NCBI GenBank assembly: GCA_003864495.1
Contig: PEDN01001366.1
Span: forward strand, 248,001-312,000
Direction of reading: 5' to 3'
DNA: 64,000 nt
From: Nemopilema nomurai
Taxonomy: Eukaryota > Cnidaria > Scyphozoa > Rhizostomeae > Rhizostomatidae
The notes under the pieces were generated by a model. It saw only the letters and a program-made list of their open reading frames with translations. It ran no database searches and was not told where the DNA came from. A program made the translations under genes and the position numbers. Below are positions 23,865-48,291 of this stretch, piece by piece (position 1 is the first letter of the stretch; every line of letters begins with the position of its first letter).

Positions 23865-26800
23865 GATGAGTTAATCTAAAACACAAAACATTTTTCTCAT
23901 AAGGAGGTTATTTCAAGATAGATGATAAATGTTTTTAGTGAGATGCTGGACCAAATTACGCAATAATCATGCATTTTGAGTTTAGAAAGTTTTTGAATGA
24001 TAAAAGTGAATTTGAAATCATTTACCCTAATGTTAAAAACAGCTTGAATTTTAAATATAACTTTGTATACAATCCTCTAGAAATTATTGGTCTGCATCAT
24101 AGTCTGTGCTTACCCTCAACCATTAATGCACTAAAGCTTGGTCCTTTAAACCTATTTTAAATTTTAGTTGCCCTTGCAATTCAAGTTCCTGAAAACATTT
24201 ACTCTTTACATGCTTAGCTTTTAGAATAGGCTAGATCATTCCCAAAACTTTTTGCATGTAAACAAGATATCTAACAAAAATCTATGCACAGGAACTGGTA
24301 AGGAGTCAAGGGATTAGCAGAGAGGTTTACGGACATCTTTTCACCAGAATTAAGGGGGTGAAGTCATTCCTGTCATTGAAAACTGGAATTGACTTAAATG
24401 AGACTGTTGTGTTTTAGTTTAGAAAAAGAAGGAGGTTATCACCTGCCTAAGCTTGAATGAAATTTATGGCAGTAAAAATTTTTCAAGACAGCTACTGACT
24501 GACTGACAGAATGAATAGCTGAATGAATAATGAGCGAGGGAATATGGTTGAAGTACAGGGACGTAGCCAAGATTCTGAAGGTAATGTTTCTGTTCCAAAT
24601 GATTTTATCATCAAAAATAAGCTTTTTGCACAAGAAAAACCCATTTTTTGTAAAAGAAGACAATGGGTTCTCACTCTCCGGTTACGTCCCTGGTGGTGTT
24701 TAACTTTGATGTTAACATGGAATTTAGGTCATTTTTCAATTCTCTTGAAAATATTTGCTTAAGTTTTGCTTTATGTGGGTAGAAAAGGCACACCCAGACT
24801 GACAATGAAAGGAAAACGTAAAAACCATGAAAAGTGATTTCATGCCTGCACTGTCCCAGGATATTGCCTCTTCTGGCAGCAAAATACCCTAAAAGATGCA
24901 TAGGGGTATGACTTGCAACGCAAAGCATATGTAGTAATATAAAAGGCAACCATTAATGCTTCCAAGAAGGGCCAAAAGGCATAGGACTGTGCCAGGTTGT
25001 CGCAAGAGGAATATACCAACAGTTTCCTTGGAATTACCAACAGCTAATTTGCTTCCTCTGCAGATTATTTGAAAAGATTAATGCACCCTATTAAAAGCAA
25101 TGACAAGTTAAGTCTGCCAAGGCTTTCTAAAAGCACAAAGTTGTTGTAGATTTTGACTTCGAAATCTGTCCATCAACCGGTCTGTCCATCAGCGAAAGCC
25201 AGCAGGATATAGATCCAGGCTTTTTATAAGTGGTGCAACCAAGGCTGTTCTAAGGTCTTTTAGAGCATTTTTGACCTTGTGCCACCAGATAACATCAGCC
25301 CTCTCAACTTCATTTCTCTTTAGTCTGTCTACTCACTTGTGCAAATCTAAAAGTAACCTTTTTCTTGTGGTAACCCAATGATATTTTGTCAAATAACAAA
25401 AAATTACCCGTATCCCATGTCACACCAATCCTGATGCAGCTCTTTGGCCAACAACTTGTTGGAGGCTGTGCCATTTCTTGTTCTAAGACTGACATAAATT
25501 CAGGTTTGCACAAAAAGAGCTCTAAAGGAATAGAAAATTTTGAAGGCAGGCAAGGTGGGAGGAGAAATGTGGCTAGCTAGAAGGAAAACTTTTAAATTTG
25601 ATTCTTGGTTCAATGCCTGTTTTGTAACAGAACTCTCTGGCGAAAAATTACTGTGAGCAGGAGATGTAGAGACACAAAAAACAATTGTTTCATACATGCA
25701 CTTACTTCTGATGAAAGGCAACAACATGCCCACAAGAATTGCGGAAACTCTGAGGTTTTTATTCACTAGAACATGGGTATCTAACCTGAAGTGCTGGACA
25801 TAATGTGATTAGTTTGTCTGATTAAAACCGCAAAGGCAGATTCCTCTGTAGTACATCCATGGTGCTTTCAAAATGTCAAGACCCAAGTCTGTTTTATGTG
25901 GAGACATCACAGTATTCAGACAGACATAAGGATACTAAAACTCCTTTGATTGAAAAACAGAGAATATTTGCTATCTTGTGAATTATACTGAGGGCTGAAA
26001 ATATGCTTGGCAAATCAAAACGGTCTTTTCATTCCTTATCTAATTGAAGCAAGTGCATATATGAAACAGTCCTGAAATGGCGAGGGAACCACAAACGATT
26101 TAAACACAACACCATAGTGGTAAACTTACAACGATCACCAGTGTCATATCAGGTTCAAGAATGAATTCTGGGAGCGCCATATCAGCTTAAAATAGGTTTG
26201 ATTGCCCACTGCTTCCACAGAACTAGTCAACTGATCAAAGCTGTAGATATAAACACTTCTCGTGGGCAAGGTTTTCTAGAACTCTGCAACTTTATTTTTG
26301 AAGCAAAGTTCTCATTGATTTGATTAAGTCATTTTGATTGAACAATGCATCTCTCGCATTAACTGTTTGCTTCCTAAGGTGCTGAGAAAGCAAAGGTGTG
26401 CAAAGAAACAAATGTTTTCAGACAATTTGCAAGAGATGAACCAAGTCAAATTTAACAAACAGCTGATATTTTTGTGCCTTGGTTGGTAAATAAGTGACTA
26501 GTTTTATAAGCCCACTTACTCTACAAGCTATTCAGCGTGTAAAACGGGTAGAACATCAACTTTTTTCACTTGCAGAGCGCATTATACGAAAAAGGGGTCT
26601 TGTGACACTCCACGCTTGGCTCTGGCCACTTGGCGCTGCGGAGGTCTCGGGGAAGCCAACGCCCCCAGCTGGTTGCCATATACAATAGGAGATACCATAA
26701 TACAATGAGCTTGAAAATGAATATCTTTCTGTTACTTAGAGAGCTGCCTTCGCGATGCGTATAAAAAGCTTATGGATAAACACCGGTATGCCGAATTTCG

Positions 26801-29175
26801 ACCACAACATGATCACATTATCCCAGGAGGTACGCTGTGTTAGGTAGGATAAATTTCACAGCGTAGGAAGGGTGTATGAAAATGGTCCCAGTATTGGTGA
26901 CAAAAAATGGATGACTTCGCACGAGATACTTGAATTATCTTTTTCATTCACTATTTATCCGAAATGAACGAAATTTACTTTATTTGTGCTTTAATGATTG
27001 TTATCCGGGCGTGTTCTAGAAGCCTCTTATCTAAACACCAATCTACCGGACCCCTAACTCTAAAAGTGAACCGGGTCCTGTTTGAGGCCTTCTTACTGCG
27101 GAAATAGGATTTATTAACACAAAAACTGAGAAGATAATAAACTAAATAGTTCCTTAGTAGGCTTCGTAAGGTATAAGCCAAATGTGCGACAAGATTTGGG
27201 ATGTACAACAACTAACTTCGGCGGGACGAGTAGGCCGGCCAGCGCAGCATGCCGTCTGAAGGAGAAAACTCAAAACATTCGCCCTGCTACCATTAAATGT
27301 TGCCTTAGAAAAATACTTTACAGGATATCATTTAATGTATCCAAGATAAAGCCGAAAAGGGGAGATTATTGCCGATTTAAAGGTCACTATGTTATCTGAT
27401 AAAAAGAAAACAGATTTAGTGCAAATTTTCACACCTCAGTTAGGCAAAAGACGACAACCAAAGGTTTCCTTCGTGCGGGTCGATTTAAACACCCACGGGT
27501 AAGGTAAAAAATGTGACCTCGGTCAAATGATAGGCTACATAGCTAACGTAAAATTTAGAGATCTGAGGAGGAAGCCAGATCGATTATACAAACTTTGACA
27601 ATCATATTGATAAAGGGCCACAAAAGGGGAAAAGAGATTTCTATCAACCTAAAAAATCGACTGGACGATAAGTCTTGATCTGATCTAAAAGTTATTGTTA
27701 GATGGCCAACGAACCTTTTCTGAAGAAGTAACAAAAACCTTTATCCACTTCCAATAGGTACCCAAGCACTGCCAACGACAAACTGCAAGAGAAATTCTAT
27801 CTACGCTGCGCCGTATATATAGGCCGGAATCAGGGCAACCCCCCTGAGCAACATTGCACAATATAGAGTCAGATGAAATGATAGAATTATAGTGCAGCCC
27901 TTTGAGGTCCCAACAAAACAGCCAAAAATAGATTGTAAAACTTCAGAAACACATGATTTACTTTCGAATTACAGCAAAATAATACGATAAAGCATTATGG
28001 AAAACAGACAAATTGTTTAAAATTGTCAATTCAGTCTTAGGATTCGAAATTGGGCGTCTAATGGACGGTCTGATGCTTGCAATGTACATGCTAGCCACCG
28101 GGCGATTTCAACTTTGAAACAATGGCTTTGTTAAAGGCGATGCTGATTAGTGCTCGATCAAGCATGACAAGAATGCCTCAATCCACATTGTATTCGGAAG
28201 GTAGATCTCGCTTGTCAATGCTACAATCGCTACCGCAATTCTGTTGGGATCCTTTTCATTCCAGTTCAGGTTGCTTGTTTCATTTAGCCCACAAAAGTCA
28301 TCGGACGTCTCTTCTCATAACCACAATGAAAGAAAATAAACATAAACTTTTGTTCCAAACACACCCGCCTTTGATCCAAGTTCCCGTCTTGTTCCAAATG
28401 CTTGGATGAAACGGGGGCACCATTGCCAGAGCTCAACATTTTTTTGAAATGTCAAATTGAATTTTCCTCCGACTGTCGTCTGCATTATAATTGGCACATA
28501 TAGATAATACAATTAAAAAAGATAATCAACGCGATCCTGGCCCTTCGATCAGAGTTGAGTTTGAAACGATGACCCAAAGAGTGAGGCTAACCCACACAGA
28601 TAAAGGTAATAAATGTTTAAGACTAGGCGATCAGAGTTCCAGCCAGATTCGAGGGAAGAGCGAGGTGGGATAGCTGGTTACCAAAGATCCGTGGATACCC
28701 ATCTCTTTGGTCAGATCTTTATACTACCTGCTTCCATTATGTACCTCAATGGATGTGCACCAGTTTTCGCACTAGGTGCGGCTAGGTTAACAATAAAAAG
28801 ACAAAAACAAAAAAAACAAAACACAGATCTATTAAAGGGAATTGAAGCATATTTAAGTAGCTCGAACTGTCAATCAAATATCAACCAACCAAAAGTATCC
28901 ATCTACCATTTCACGTCGTCACTTCCACTGTAGATTGCACGCGATTTGCCTTTGAATCTAATTCACGTGCACAGTTACAATGTGACGCAGGCTCTGTACT
29001 AGAAAGTGCTTGATATATGCTTCAATTCCCTTTAACCTATAATAGAATTATTCATATTTCAATATCTGAATAATTTGTAATGTGTAATATATTAAAGCCT
29101 TGAGTCCGTCAGTGAGATAGTTGATTTCGTTACCATTGTGCACCAAAATATGCGCAAAAACGCTTTCCTTCCGTA

Positions 29176-29469
29176 ATGGGTGAAGAGAAATCTTTTGGTG
29201 ATATAGAGAGTGTTGTTAAAAAGCTGGCAAAGAAAATCATCATCAAGAAAGGTACCACCGAGTCAGACACAGTCCTGGCTGATCGGCGCATGACGAGATT
29301 GAACCCAGACATATTGTTCCTCAACTTGCTCACTGGAAACAAAAACGAGAATCCAGAGGCAAAGAATGATGCAAGAATTGTTGCTAGCGGACAGCCTTGG
29401 ACAAACGAAAACATCGATTGTGATTTCAAGCAATGGATCAATATACCCCGGTCCAACGTGGTTCTATGA
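29176..29469 (+). CDS. Unrecognised ORF, 97 aa
   Basis: ATG at 29176 opens a 97-codon ORF (MGEEKSFGDIESVVKKLAKK to the C-terminus NIPRSNVVL). Its frame is open a further 17 codons upstream (including HCAPKYAQKRFPSV) before a stop, so the ATG may be internal to a larger or spliced frame. Composition is balanced, with Lys/Glu/Asp-rich helices and an even spread of codons, unlike the shadow ORFs nearby. No family is recognised. It could be a single-exon gene, an exon, or a fragment of a mobile element. Confidence 0.3.
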   Translation: MGEEKSFGDIESVVKKLAKKIIIKKGTTESDTVLADRRMTRLNPDILFLNLLTGNKNENPEAKNDARIVASGQPWTNENIDCDFKQWINIPRSNVVL

Positions 29470-30713
29470 AGTTTTTTTTGAGCAACCACAGATCTGGTGG
29501 TTGAAATCCCAATGAGAGTCTTTATCGCCATCACAAAACGAAATTCTTGCGATAGCTTTGACTACAATTTCCTAACGTGCTTGAAACATTGAATCCTATT
29601 ATTTGATGAAGAAGTTGACTGTAGAAAGGCCGGACATAAGCTCATTTTGTGCCACACCCATTTTGTATTTGACATTACTTTGCTGTTTAACTTATCACTC
29701 AGTCAAAATCCTCTAAACGAGTGACAGGTTATCAACATGCTATTCTCTAGTTACAATAGCAGAAAACAGCGAAATGTTACAAAATTCGGGTTTTTTATGA
29801 CTTTTTGCTGCAAACAAGCTTAACACTTCTTTCTGTATACTCAAATGATCTGATTTATTCATTGCTAACTATATTGATCACGATATATCAAGTTGTTTAC
29901 GTAAAATGGATTTGTAAACTTTGTATACTTTTTACTACCGTAGGAAGAGTTTATTTCTATTACACCTTATTTTTGGAAATTTTATGGCCTAGTTAGGTAA
30001 CGTCCACTTTGTGCTCTACTTAGCTAAGTCTCTTTTTGTCGGAATAGAAACCCGTATAAATAGAGGGTTGCAACCTTAGAGTAGGTAGACAACAGGCCCA
30101 CGGGCCAGAAGAGGCGCAACAATATATGTCAGACAAATTCTCGAAGTAAGTCAAATCACGTCGAATTCAATATATGCTCAGTCGTTGTCCTTTGCATGAG
30201 ACCTGCAAGGCTCTAAGTGTCATATCTTAACTCATTGTAATCGTGTATTCAAGTTCAATGTTGTTTATATTAATACAGTCCTCTTAATCATTACTACAGT
30301 TGTTTTTATCGGTGATTTAACGTCGAGAGCCTGCTAACAAAGAGGTTTCGAGACACGCAAACACAATTTCCATATTCTCAAGTTCAAGGAAGGTATTTGA
30401 CCTTCCACATGGTGTTTTTGTTGGATATTGTTTAGACTATGGTTGTTCTATTTTGGATCAGTTCCAACGGTACATTGTGAGCAGGAGGCCTGGCTATATC
30501 CATTTGAGTACAATTTGAAATGGAGCTGGTCTCCTGTAGTCTTCGATCAAAATAATGACATGCTATGACAAACGTAATAGGAGTCTGGAAATGCTACTTG
30601 GAAAACTAAAATAAAGGCTCTTTGGGACCAAGAAAAGTCGTTTAAAAAAGAAGGTTGTCTGTTTATTAAGTGTTTTTTTGCCCAAACTTGGCTTCATATG
30701 CTGAAGAAAAAGT

Positions 30714-30956
30714 TTGCAAAGAGAACGAAAATTAATATCAACAAGACAAAAATTAAGGGACAATGTCATCAAGATTTCTGATGTACCCACTTCAATGGTA
30801 CCGATAACGGTGACGTGTCAAGCCTACGGCAATATTGAGCTTCCATACGACGATACTTTGATTCATCCAATCAACACAACGCTCGTATTCTACCATCAAC
30901 ACAACGCGAAGAAGAGTGATATCAGACAATATGCCGTCTTCCCCTCAAAATTGTAA
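30714..30956 (+). CDS. Unrecognised ORF, 80 aa, possible terminal exon
   Basis: The C-terminal 60 residues (from ISDVPTSMVPITVTCQAYGN to AVFPSKL) look protein-like, with alternating hydrophobic residues as in beta strands. The first 20 residues are basic and could be intron. An AG just before GGACAATGTC at about 30758 is a possible acceptor. No homologue is recognised, and no partner exon is visible upstream. Confidence 0.22.
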   Translation: MQRERKLISTRQKLRDNVIKISDVPTSMVPITVTCQAYGNIELPYDDTLIHPINTTLVFYHQHNAKKSDIRQYAVFPSKL

Positions 30957-31131
30957 TTAAATCTAATATTTACTTGCAGCACAAGCATAATTTTACCCAA
31001 TTGGTCTCTAACGAGTCAGTAATTCAGCAAAAACATATCATTGAAAATTCTTTTTATTATATCGGCGTTAATTAATCTGTGTTTATACCAATATTTGTCT
31101 GTTTATCTCTCTCGTCTTCTTGTTCACAAAA

Positions 31132-41544
<10,413 letters not shown>

Positions 41545-44500
41545 TTACGACGATGAGGAAACGACGACTTTGATTGGGTAGAACAAGTCCAGCCATTGTT
41601 CAGGTGGCTGCCACATGCTTGTTAACATCACCAGTTTGAAGCCTTCACTTCTGCTTAGGGCGAACTTTTCTTTTGAGTATTCAGGGCCATCGCTTGCACG
41701 AACCAATGAAAGATACCTAAAAGACAGTTTAATAACAAACAATATCACATTTTTTACGTAGGTATATATTAACAGATCTTCACTGCTTGTGTCATTGGGT
41801 AGGAGAGGGACAAAGACCTGGCCAAGGATCAATGACGATTAGCATTCTGAGACCTATTCTGTATATGCAATGGGAAAATTAGAAGCTGAAAGATAATGTA
41901 CTGTGTACTTGCAAAATACCCAACCTTAAAATTGAAGAACAACGTAAAGAAAATTATATACATAAAATTAGCTTATATACATAAATATATTATATAATGT
42001 ATTTCATATCTTATTGTATACATTAATAGTACATTATATATACATAAAGTCTTTTATACATTTAATCTGAGCAAGAAATTGGGCACGAAACTCAATTGAC
42101 GATATGTTTTCAATAAACTTATAAAAACTCTTTCCTCGCATAAAGACGGATTTTCCCTATTTCAAAGCACACAGATTTAGCGATGTTCTTGGCAACATAC
42201 ATTAAAATATGCACTTTAATAAACATAAATTGTAAAGATTAAAATGAGTTTTAAGCACAAGTAAGTCGATTGATAAGCTAGTAAATGTGACTGACCTGTC
42301 ATTCTTTAGCAGCTGTTTGTCTAGAAGAGATTTGAATAAACCTTTCTCGACTTCATCAATTCGGCTCTCAAACATCTCTAACATGTCCACTTGCATCATA
42401 TCAATGACTAGAAACTTTCCATACCTTCAAAAATTCAAAGGACTGTAATAACATTCTGTCTAAAATGGAGGAACAGCCCCGAAAGCAGAAAGGGAGATGA
42501 AATTAAAAATATAAATGTTTTGAAGCATGGAGTTTTGGCAGAAGTATTATTTTAAGAAATAATAATTTATTTATGTATTTGCCAAAATTAAAATCCTGTG
42601 TTTCTTTGATAGGCAGAAATGATACAAAGTCTGCCATTTGTAGCAAATGCTTTGAGTTTCAATTTAGTGCTGATCGCAATAAATCAATACAGCCTGCCTG
42701 ATATAATAATGCGCCCCAGAACATTAAGCAAATTACTGTAATGCTTCGATTCATTCTTCCAATGGTCTATTGAGAAGCAAGATACCTTATGGCTCCAAGT
42801 AGCGCTTTTCGTATGTAGTCTGGCTCCATTTCCTTCATGCTCAACGCATTCACATAGTTTGTGTCCCTGTATCTTAGAAACACAGATGTCTGGTTTGATG
42901 GGTCAACAATTAGAGGCCATCTGCAAAATGAAATAGCATAGATACAACTATCTTAATAATACACATCGTCTGTTCTTGTAGTCCTTCTATCATCAAAAGC
43001 AAAGGCCTTTTCACATCTAGCCTATCACTTCTAGAATAGTGAAAAATTTTCATTATCCAATATCAAGTGATAATTTCCTGTACCCAACACCCAAATCCAA
43101 TCATTTATCCTCAACCGTAGCCCTCCTCAGAGCAAATGAAACTTACCTGACCTGAGAATGTTCAGCTCATCCTAACGCCTGCCTTTTACGTTTATCATTC
43201 TCATTCTTTCCTTATGATCGTTAAACAGTAAAAAATAACGAGATACCTTCCATCATTTTTTATCTTGTCCCCAACATCTCTCATCAAGACATCATCCAGC
43301 TCTTTTAAGTTGCATTTGACACCTTTTACTGTGAATATATCTAGAAAGTATAAAGCAGGAAGTATCTATTCAAAATAAGATAATTTCATTCTTCACGTGT
43401 AACATAATAATTTTCTCTTCAGACCAATTTCCCGAAAAGAAAGTTGTACTATCTTGCCTTATGCAATGCAGAAACAGCTCTTTTGGTTTAGCTATATCAT
43501 TTTTTACGACCAACTTCAAACAGCTTACTACAAATAGAGAATTTGAATAGATTGAAGAAAGAGTTTTGTATCTGAATGTCACTGTGCATGTAAAAACTGC
43601 AAGCGATTGCCTCAGAAAGAATTTGCACAATAGATTGATATATCAAAATGATATTGAAGAAATTCAAAGAGGATGAATATGCATTATAATAAGAATACAG
43701 GTAATTGTTCATCTGGAGAGTGGAATAAAGGAGAATTCCAAAAAGACTAAATTCCCTCTCTTGTCATTTCTCCTATATACGCACAAGGCAGAGTTTTTGC
43801 TTGAATTACGGGGGTTACCTGCTTCGTCCTTGTCGTGGCTCATCTCTTCTCGCAACTGCAACTTCAGCTAAAGCAAAACATATTAAAATGATTCGACTTG
43901 CATTGCTAACTCTGCATTGCTCACTTATAAATTGATACATCAACGCCGACAAGCATCCTCGCTGACTCTATCATAAATCTACAGAACTTGCTTATTATTC
44001 TCTCTTACTCACGTATGACACACAAGGTTCCATTCACAGTAGTTTGTAACATTTGTAAAGAGGGGGTTGAAGAAAGGATATATACACAGTGCGAGCATTG
44101 ATTTGATATACAAACAAGTGGCTTAATTTGAGAAAATCAAGTTTCACTGGAAAGCAGATAATTTTGAGCATTTGAGTTGGGATAAGTCGCCTTACATCAG
44201 ATATATGTTCTCGAGCTTCCTTCTCCTCCCGTTTCGCTTTTTCAAGATCCTCTTCTCCATCATGTATGGCCTGTAGAAATGAAATTTAACTGATTTATGG
44301 AGAATATTATACACCGACCAATCACTTGGTCGATAAATTATGAAATAAATTATTGAGAATATTATACACTAACCAATCACTTGGTCGATAAATTATTTTT
44401 AAATTATTGAATAAATTATGGAGAATATTATACACTAACCAATCACTTGGTAGAGAATACTTCAGTTAGACTATGCTAGTGTTATTGTCGATTCATTACG

Positions 44501-47500
44501 TCAACAGAACACTTGCATATACGAGTTTTCTGTGGTTCTACATATATGTTGATATTTCCAAGAAACAAAAGGGAACGAATATTTTGCGCATAAAAAAGAT
44601 CGAAAAAAATCATTATGAAACCCAATTAAACGGAAAGCAAGCCAAACGGGAACCCATAAATCGAGTACCAGGGGTGCTTAAGAAAAAGAATGCAAACATC
44701 ACACAATGGCGTCTAAAGACCCAAAAGGAGTGAGTCTTCTTTAGCGCTTTTGGAGCACATTTACTCTCACTTCCATCATATTCTGAAGACAGGGGCAGCA
44801 AGCTTAATCACAATCATGATTTATGTTTGATTCATCGTGATTCAGTCGATCACTAAAAGCATAGGCCAAACATCAAAGGTCAAAAGACACTTATTCAAAC
44901 AAACAACTACCTGAAGCGTGATTTCCTTCTTTGATGGATCAGTCAAGGCACACTTATCGTGCTCAAAAATTCTCTTATTGAGTTCCTCATAAGCCTTCTG
45001 CAGCTGGAAATGAAAAGGACAAGAAGCTTTTGAACATATTTGAAAAGACAACGAGAGGGAAAACTTTGAAGACCCTGCTTTGAAGGGAGGTTTGCAAAAA
45101 AGTTTATCATCCCATGAAAAAGCTGAAAGCTCGATGGCACTCCTCACACTCAGTAGAGATATGCTGTTTTTGCTATAACTTTTCTGAATATTCAACCATG
45201 TCACTTGGAACAACGAATTGGCTGAAACTATTTATCAATAGCTTAAACATTATGATGATCTTATGCAATTCCGACATTTTTAACTCCAACTCGACCAGGC
45301 TTAAATGACATTCCTTTGGTAAAAGATGCAGGACTGTAGAGTCAACATCGTTGACAAGAAAGTGACATCTGTTCAATTAAAGAACAAACCTGCCTCTGCT
45401 TCACTTTGTAAACCTTTTCACCTTCTGCAATCTTCTCAGTTAACCTAGAAACACATTTGATACATCAGTAGCTCGTGTTAATAAGAATGCATTGTGTGTC
45501 AAAAAGATAAAGAACTTGTTTGAATATAGATTTGGCTGGGTTTCCTGGATAATCAAAGAGCAAGAGATAGCAGCAACACTTTTTCATCTGACGCCCCTCG
45601 GAGTAAACAAAAGATTGAGAATTACCAAAAGTTTGCAAAGTAGGAAGCCAGTTGGGAACTGAAATTGCGCTAAAATATACAGGCATGGAAATCTTTTAAA
45701 AAACAGGCAAGATAGATAATCTTTTCATCTATGTGTTTTAGAGTCTGCCTTCATTTTTTGCCACATCCCAATCTATGTAGACAGAAAAGAGTTCCTCTTT
45801 TCACTTGGGCTCTTCTAAAAGGAGGTGTGCAGTGAACGTTGATTGGCCACTAGACAGCTAATCATGTGCTCTTAATATTTTTCGATCCGTAAATGGCTAT
45901 TAATTCTGTTCACTTTTGATCATTATTCAACGTGTATATATTATATTGTGAAGTTTTAAACACGCAACATATGTTTTCCTCAAAGCCCAAAGATTAGTCG
46001 ACATTAATAGTGCATTCTTACAGTTTGGTTTGATTCTTCAGATGCTCCTTTTCAATTTCAAGTCTCTCTTGCTTCCTTCTTTCGTTTCTTGCCATTAATC
46101 TTTCTGTCTCCTTCATATCCCAGCTTGAAATAGCTTCCGTCACATGTGGGGATGCTGCAATCTAGATAATGAATATACTTGAAAAATACACGGAATTTAG
46201 CGGAGCTAGTTAACTTAATGAAAATGTCTACAAATAATTCTGAAACTTAATGAAAATGTCTCAAGAACAAAGCAAAAGATTTAAAGCTGTAATGAAGTTA
46301 ATAAAAACTTATTATTTTCACAATGAAAATTAATATGTGCCTAAGCCTAAACAGTTAAATCCAAAACTGAGAACCATCTTAAATTTACATCAGAGTTACA
46401 TGTAACAATATCATTTCTGCCAAGCTAGCAGAAATAACTTTCACAAAGAAGTGGTTGTTAACTTCAGAAGAAGGTGTTGAAATGATATTTTCAATCATTT
46501 ACTTATCTCAAACTAAATAACAGCTAGCAGCGTTTCAACTCTTTCTTTCAGCAATTCTAAAACTTGTTAATTTAACCTGTTCTGGAGAATTCCCATCACT
46601 TGCACATAGCCTTGCATCTGCACCGTTTTCCAATAAAACCTTTGGAAAAAAATGTAAAAATAAACTTTTCTACTTAGACTTGTTTCAATTGAAGGCCCTT
46701 TAGAAACTTTTTGAAAGACATGGAATTGTCACTTATATTTAAAAGTCACATGTCAGTCACATGATATCACAGATTGTAATTGGTAAATGATATAATGCAC
46801 TGATCACATTACCTGAATATTCAAGGACTATTTATTGAAATTAAAAACTTAGTCATCACAATTCATCAAAAAACCACTCCTTAATAATTAAAACAGACAA
46901 CTTCAGCCTGCTTCTGGCTAAGTGTTTAAAAGTAGAAAGCCCTTTCAGATAATTGTTGGAGTTGATCATTATGTATGTTATAAATTTTAGCATTCAGCAA
47001 TATTGTGTTGATGGTAATAGTTTTAGAACTCTTAGCATCAATGGTCTAAGTGATATTGTCTAACATACTTGCACAGCTGCCAAGTGACCACCGAAAGCTG
47101 CTCTGTACAACGGGGTTCTCTTGAATGCCCCCCTTGTGTTCACATCAGCCCCTTTACTAATTAGAAACTCAATTGTCCCTTCGTCACCTCCCGCAGCAGC
47201 CTCTGACAAAGCAGTATTACCATTTGCATCCTCACAATCCACAAGTGCTATCTGGTGCCTGAAGACTTTCAGTTCCAGAGCAGGGCCAGTTGCTCTCAGA
47301 TTGGTTAAATCAGATTTCTTTGCCTAAGTTAAAAATCAAGGATAGAAATGAAAAAGAAACACTTCCTGGCTAGTGTATACTTAGCTACATGTTAAAAATA
47401 TACTCAAATCTCATTTCCAAAAGATAAAGAACTCAATAGTTACATAGCAGCTGATTGATTTGCTACAAAAACCTCAATGCAAAATATAAACACTTCAAGA

Positions 47501-48291
47501 TGAGTTAGTTTTCTGAATATCAACTTCTAGTAGAGTATAATTGCAAAGTTATAAACAAATTTTCAGTATTAAAAAAGACTTCTTCAAAAGGCTGGATTCT
47601 ATGATTTTGACAAATAGATAATTGCCACTACCTCCTCCAAAACATTATTAATCATTTCCTTGTCTCCATCAAATGCTGCTTCAAGGATAATCTTTTTCCG
47701 TCGTGCTTCTTCTTTTATCAGCCTTCTTTTTTCCTCCTCCTTTAATCTCTCCTTTTCTGCCGCTTCTCTTTCCCTCTTCACAATCTCTACCCATGCCTTG
47801 AAATAAAAACACACAAATTCCACGAGAAAACAACCATTGGGGGAAAGTGCAATGCACAAAATTCTATAAGCGATGATTTAACTGTCAACGTAGGCCTTTC
47901 TGCAGGAAAATTGAAAATAAGTGATCATTAGATCAATTTTGACCTCTCTCTCGAGTCGTTCTATTTCTTCTTCGTAATGCCTTTGAGCATTTCTTTTATT
48001 CTGCAATTCTTTCTTGGCAAGAAGAACCCTAAAATTCTTTTGCAGTGTTATCGCAGCAAGATCTTTCTTCGTCCAAACTACTTTAGCCTGCTTTTTATTC
48101 TCTGTAAGTGCCGTCTTCTTGGCATCGGTCTTACTAGGGGACTTCTTCGGCGAAGATTTCTGCTTTGTTGTTGATCCCTTCCCTTTTGAAATAGGCCCTG
48201 CTTGCTTTTGAGATGTAATGTTAGATTTAGTTGCTACTTTTGGCTTACTTTGGCTTGCAACTGATTTGGGTAATGCCTTCTTTGGGGGCAT
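41545..48291 (-). CDS. IQANK1: IQ motif and ankyrin repeat-containing protein 1 (IQANK1), 13 exons
   Basis: Exons 47944-48291, 47632-47796, 47069-47323, 46577-46639, 46022-46161, 45390-45444, 44911-45003, 44196-44270, 43819-43867, 43247-43340, 42786-42920, 42296-42424 and 41545-41716 splice in phase to 590 residues. Order: a Lys/Ser/Pro-rich basic N-terminus (1-70), an IQ motif (AAITLQKNFRVLLAKKEL, about 79-96), a Glu/Arg/Lys coiled coil, ankyrin repeats (about 202-285; GNTALSEAAAGGDEGTIEFL, RTPLYRAAFGGHLAAVQVLL), a second coiled coil, and a C-terminal AAA-like region (WPLIVDPSNQTSVFLRYRDT, ALLGAIRYGKFLVIDM) resembling dynein-type sequence. The domain order is that of IQANK1. The start MPPKK follows a likely 5' UTR acceptor (CCTTCCAG at 48297). 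Calmodulin binding through the IQ motif is inferred; the function is poorly known. Confidence 0.88.
44300..44460. repeat. Three-copy minisatellite in IQANK1 intron 7
   Basis: AGAATATTATACAC followed by CCAATCACTTGGT occurs at 44301, 44356 and 44422 (spacing 55 and 66 bp). The motif CCAATCACTTGGT is partly palindromic. Confidence 0.75.

Larger units (their letters stand above)
23865..31131. other. 7.2-kb intergenic region, largely unassigned
   Basis: Between the methyltransferase start and the GALE stop I see no exon set with recognisable homology on either strand. Two plus-strand ORFs (29176-29469 and 30714-30956) read like coding sequence and are listed separately. The rest holds only scattered short ORFs and low-complexity AT. 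Confidence 0.4.

Noticed and set aside
28315..28512. ELWQW-containing peptide considered as the GALE C-terminal exon
   Set aside because: Phase and acceptor do not fit. The true last exon (DSWRWQSNNPMGY) was found at 31132-31190.
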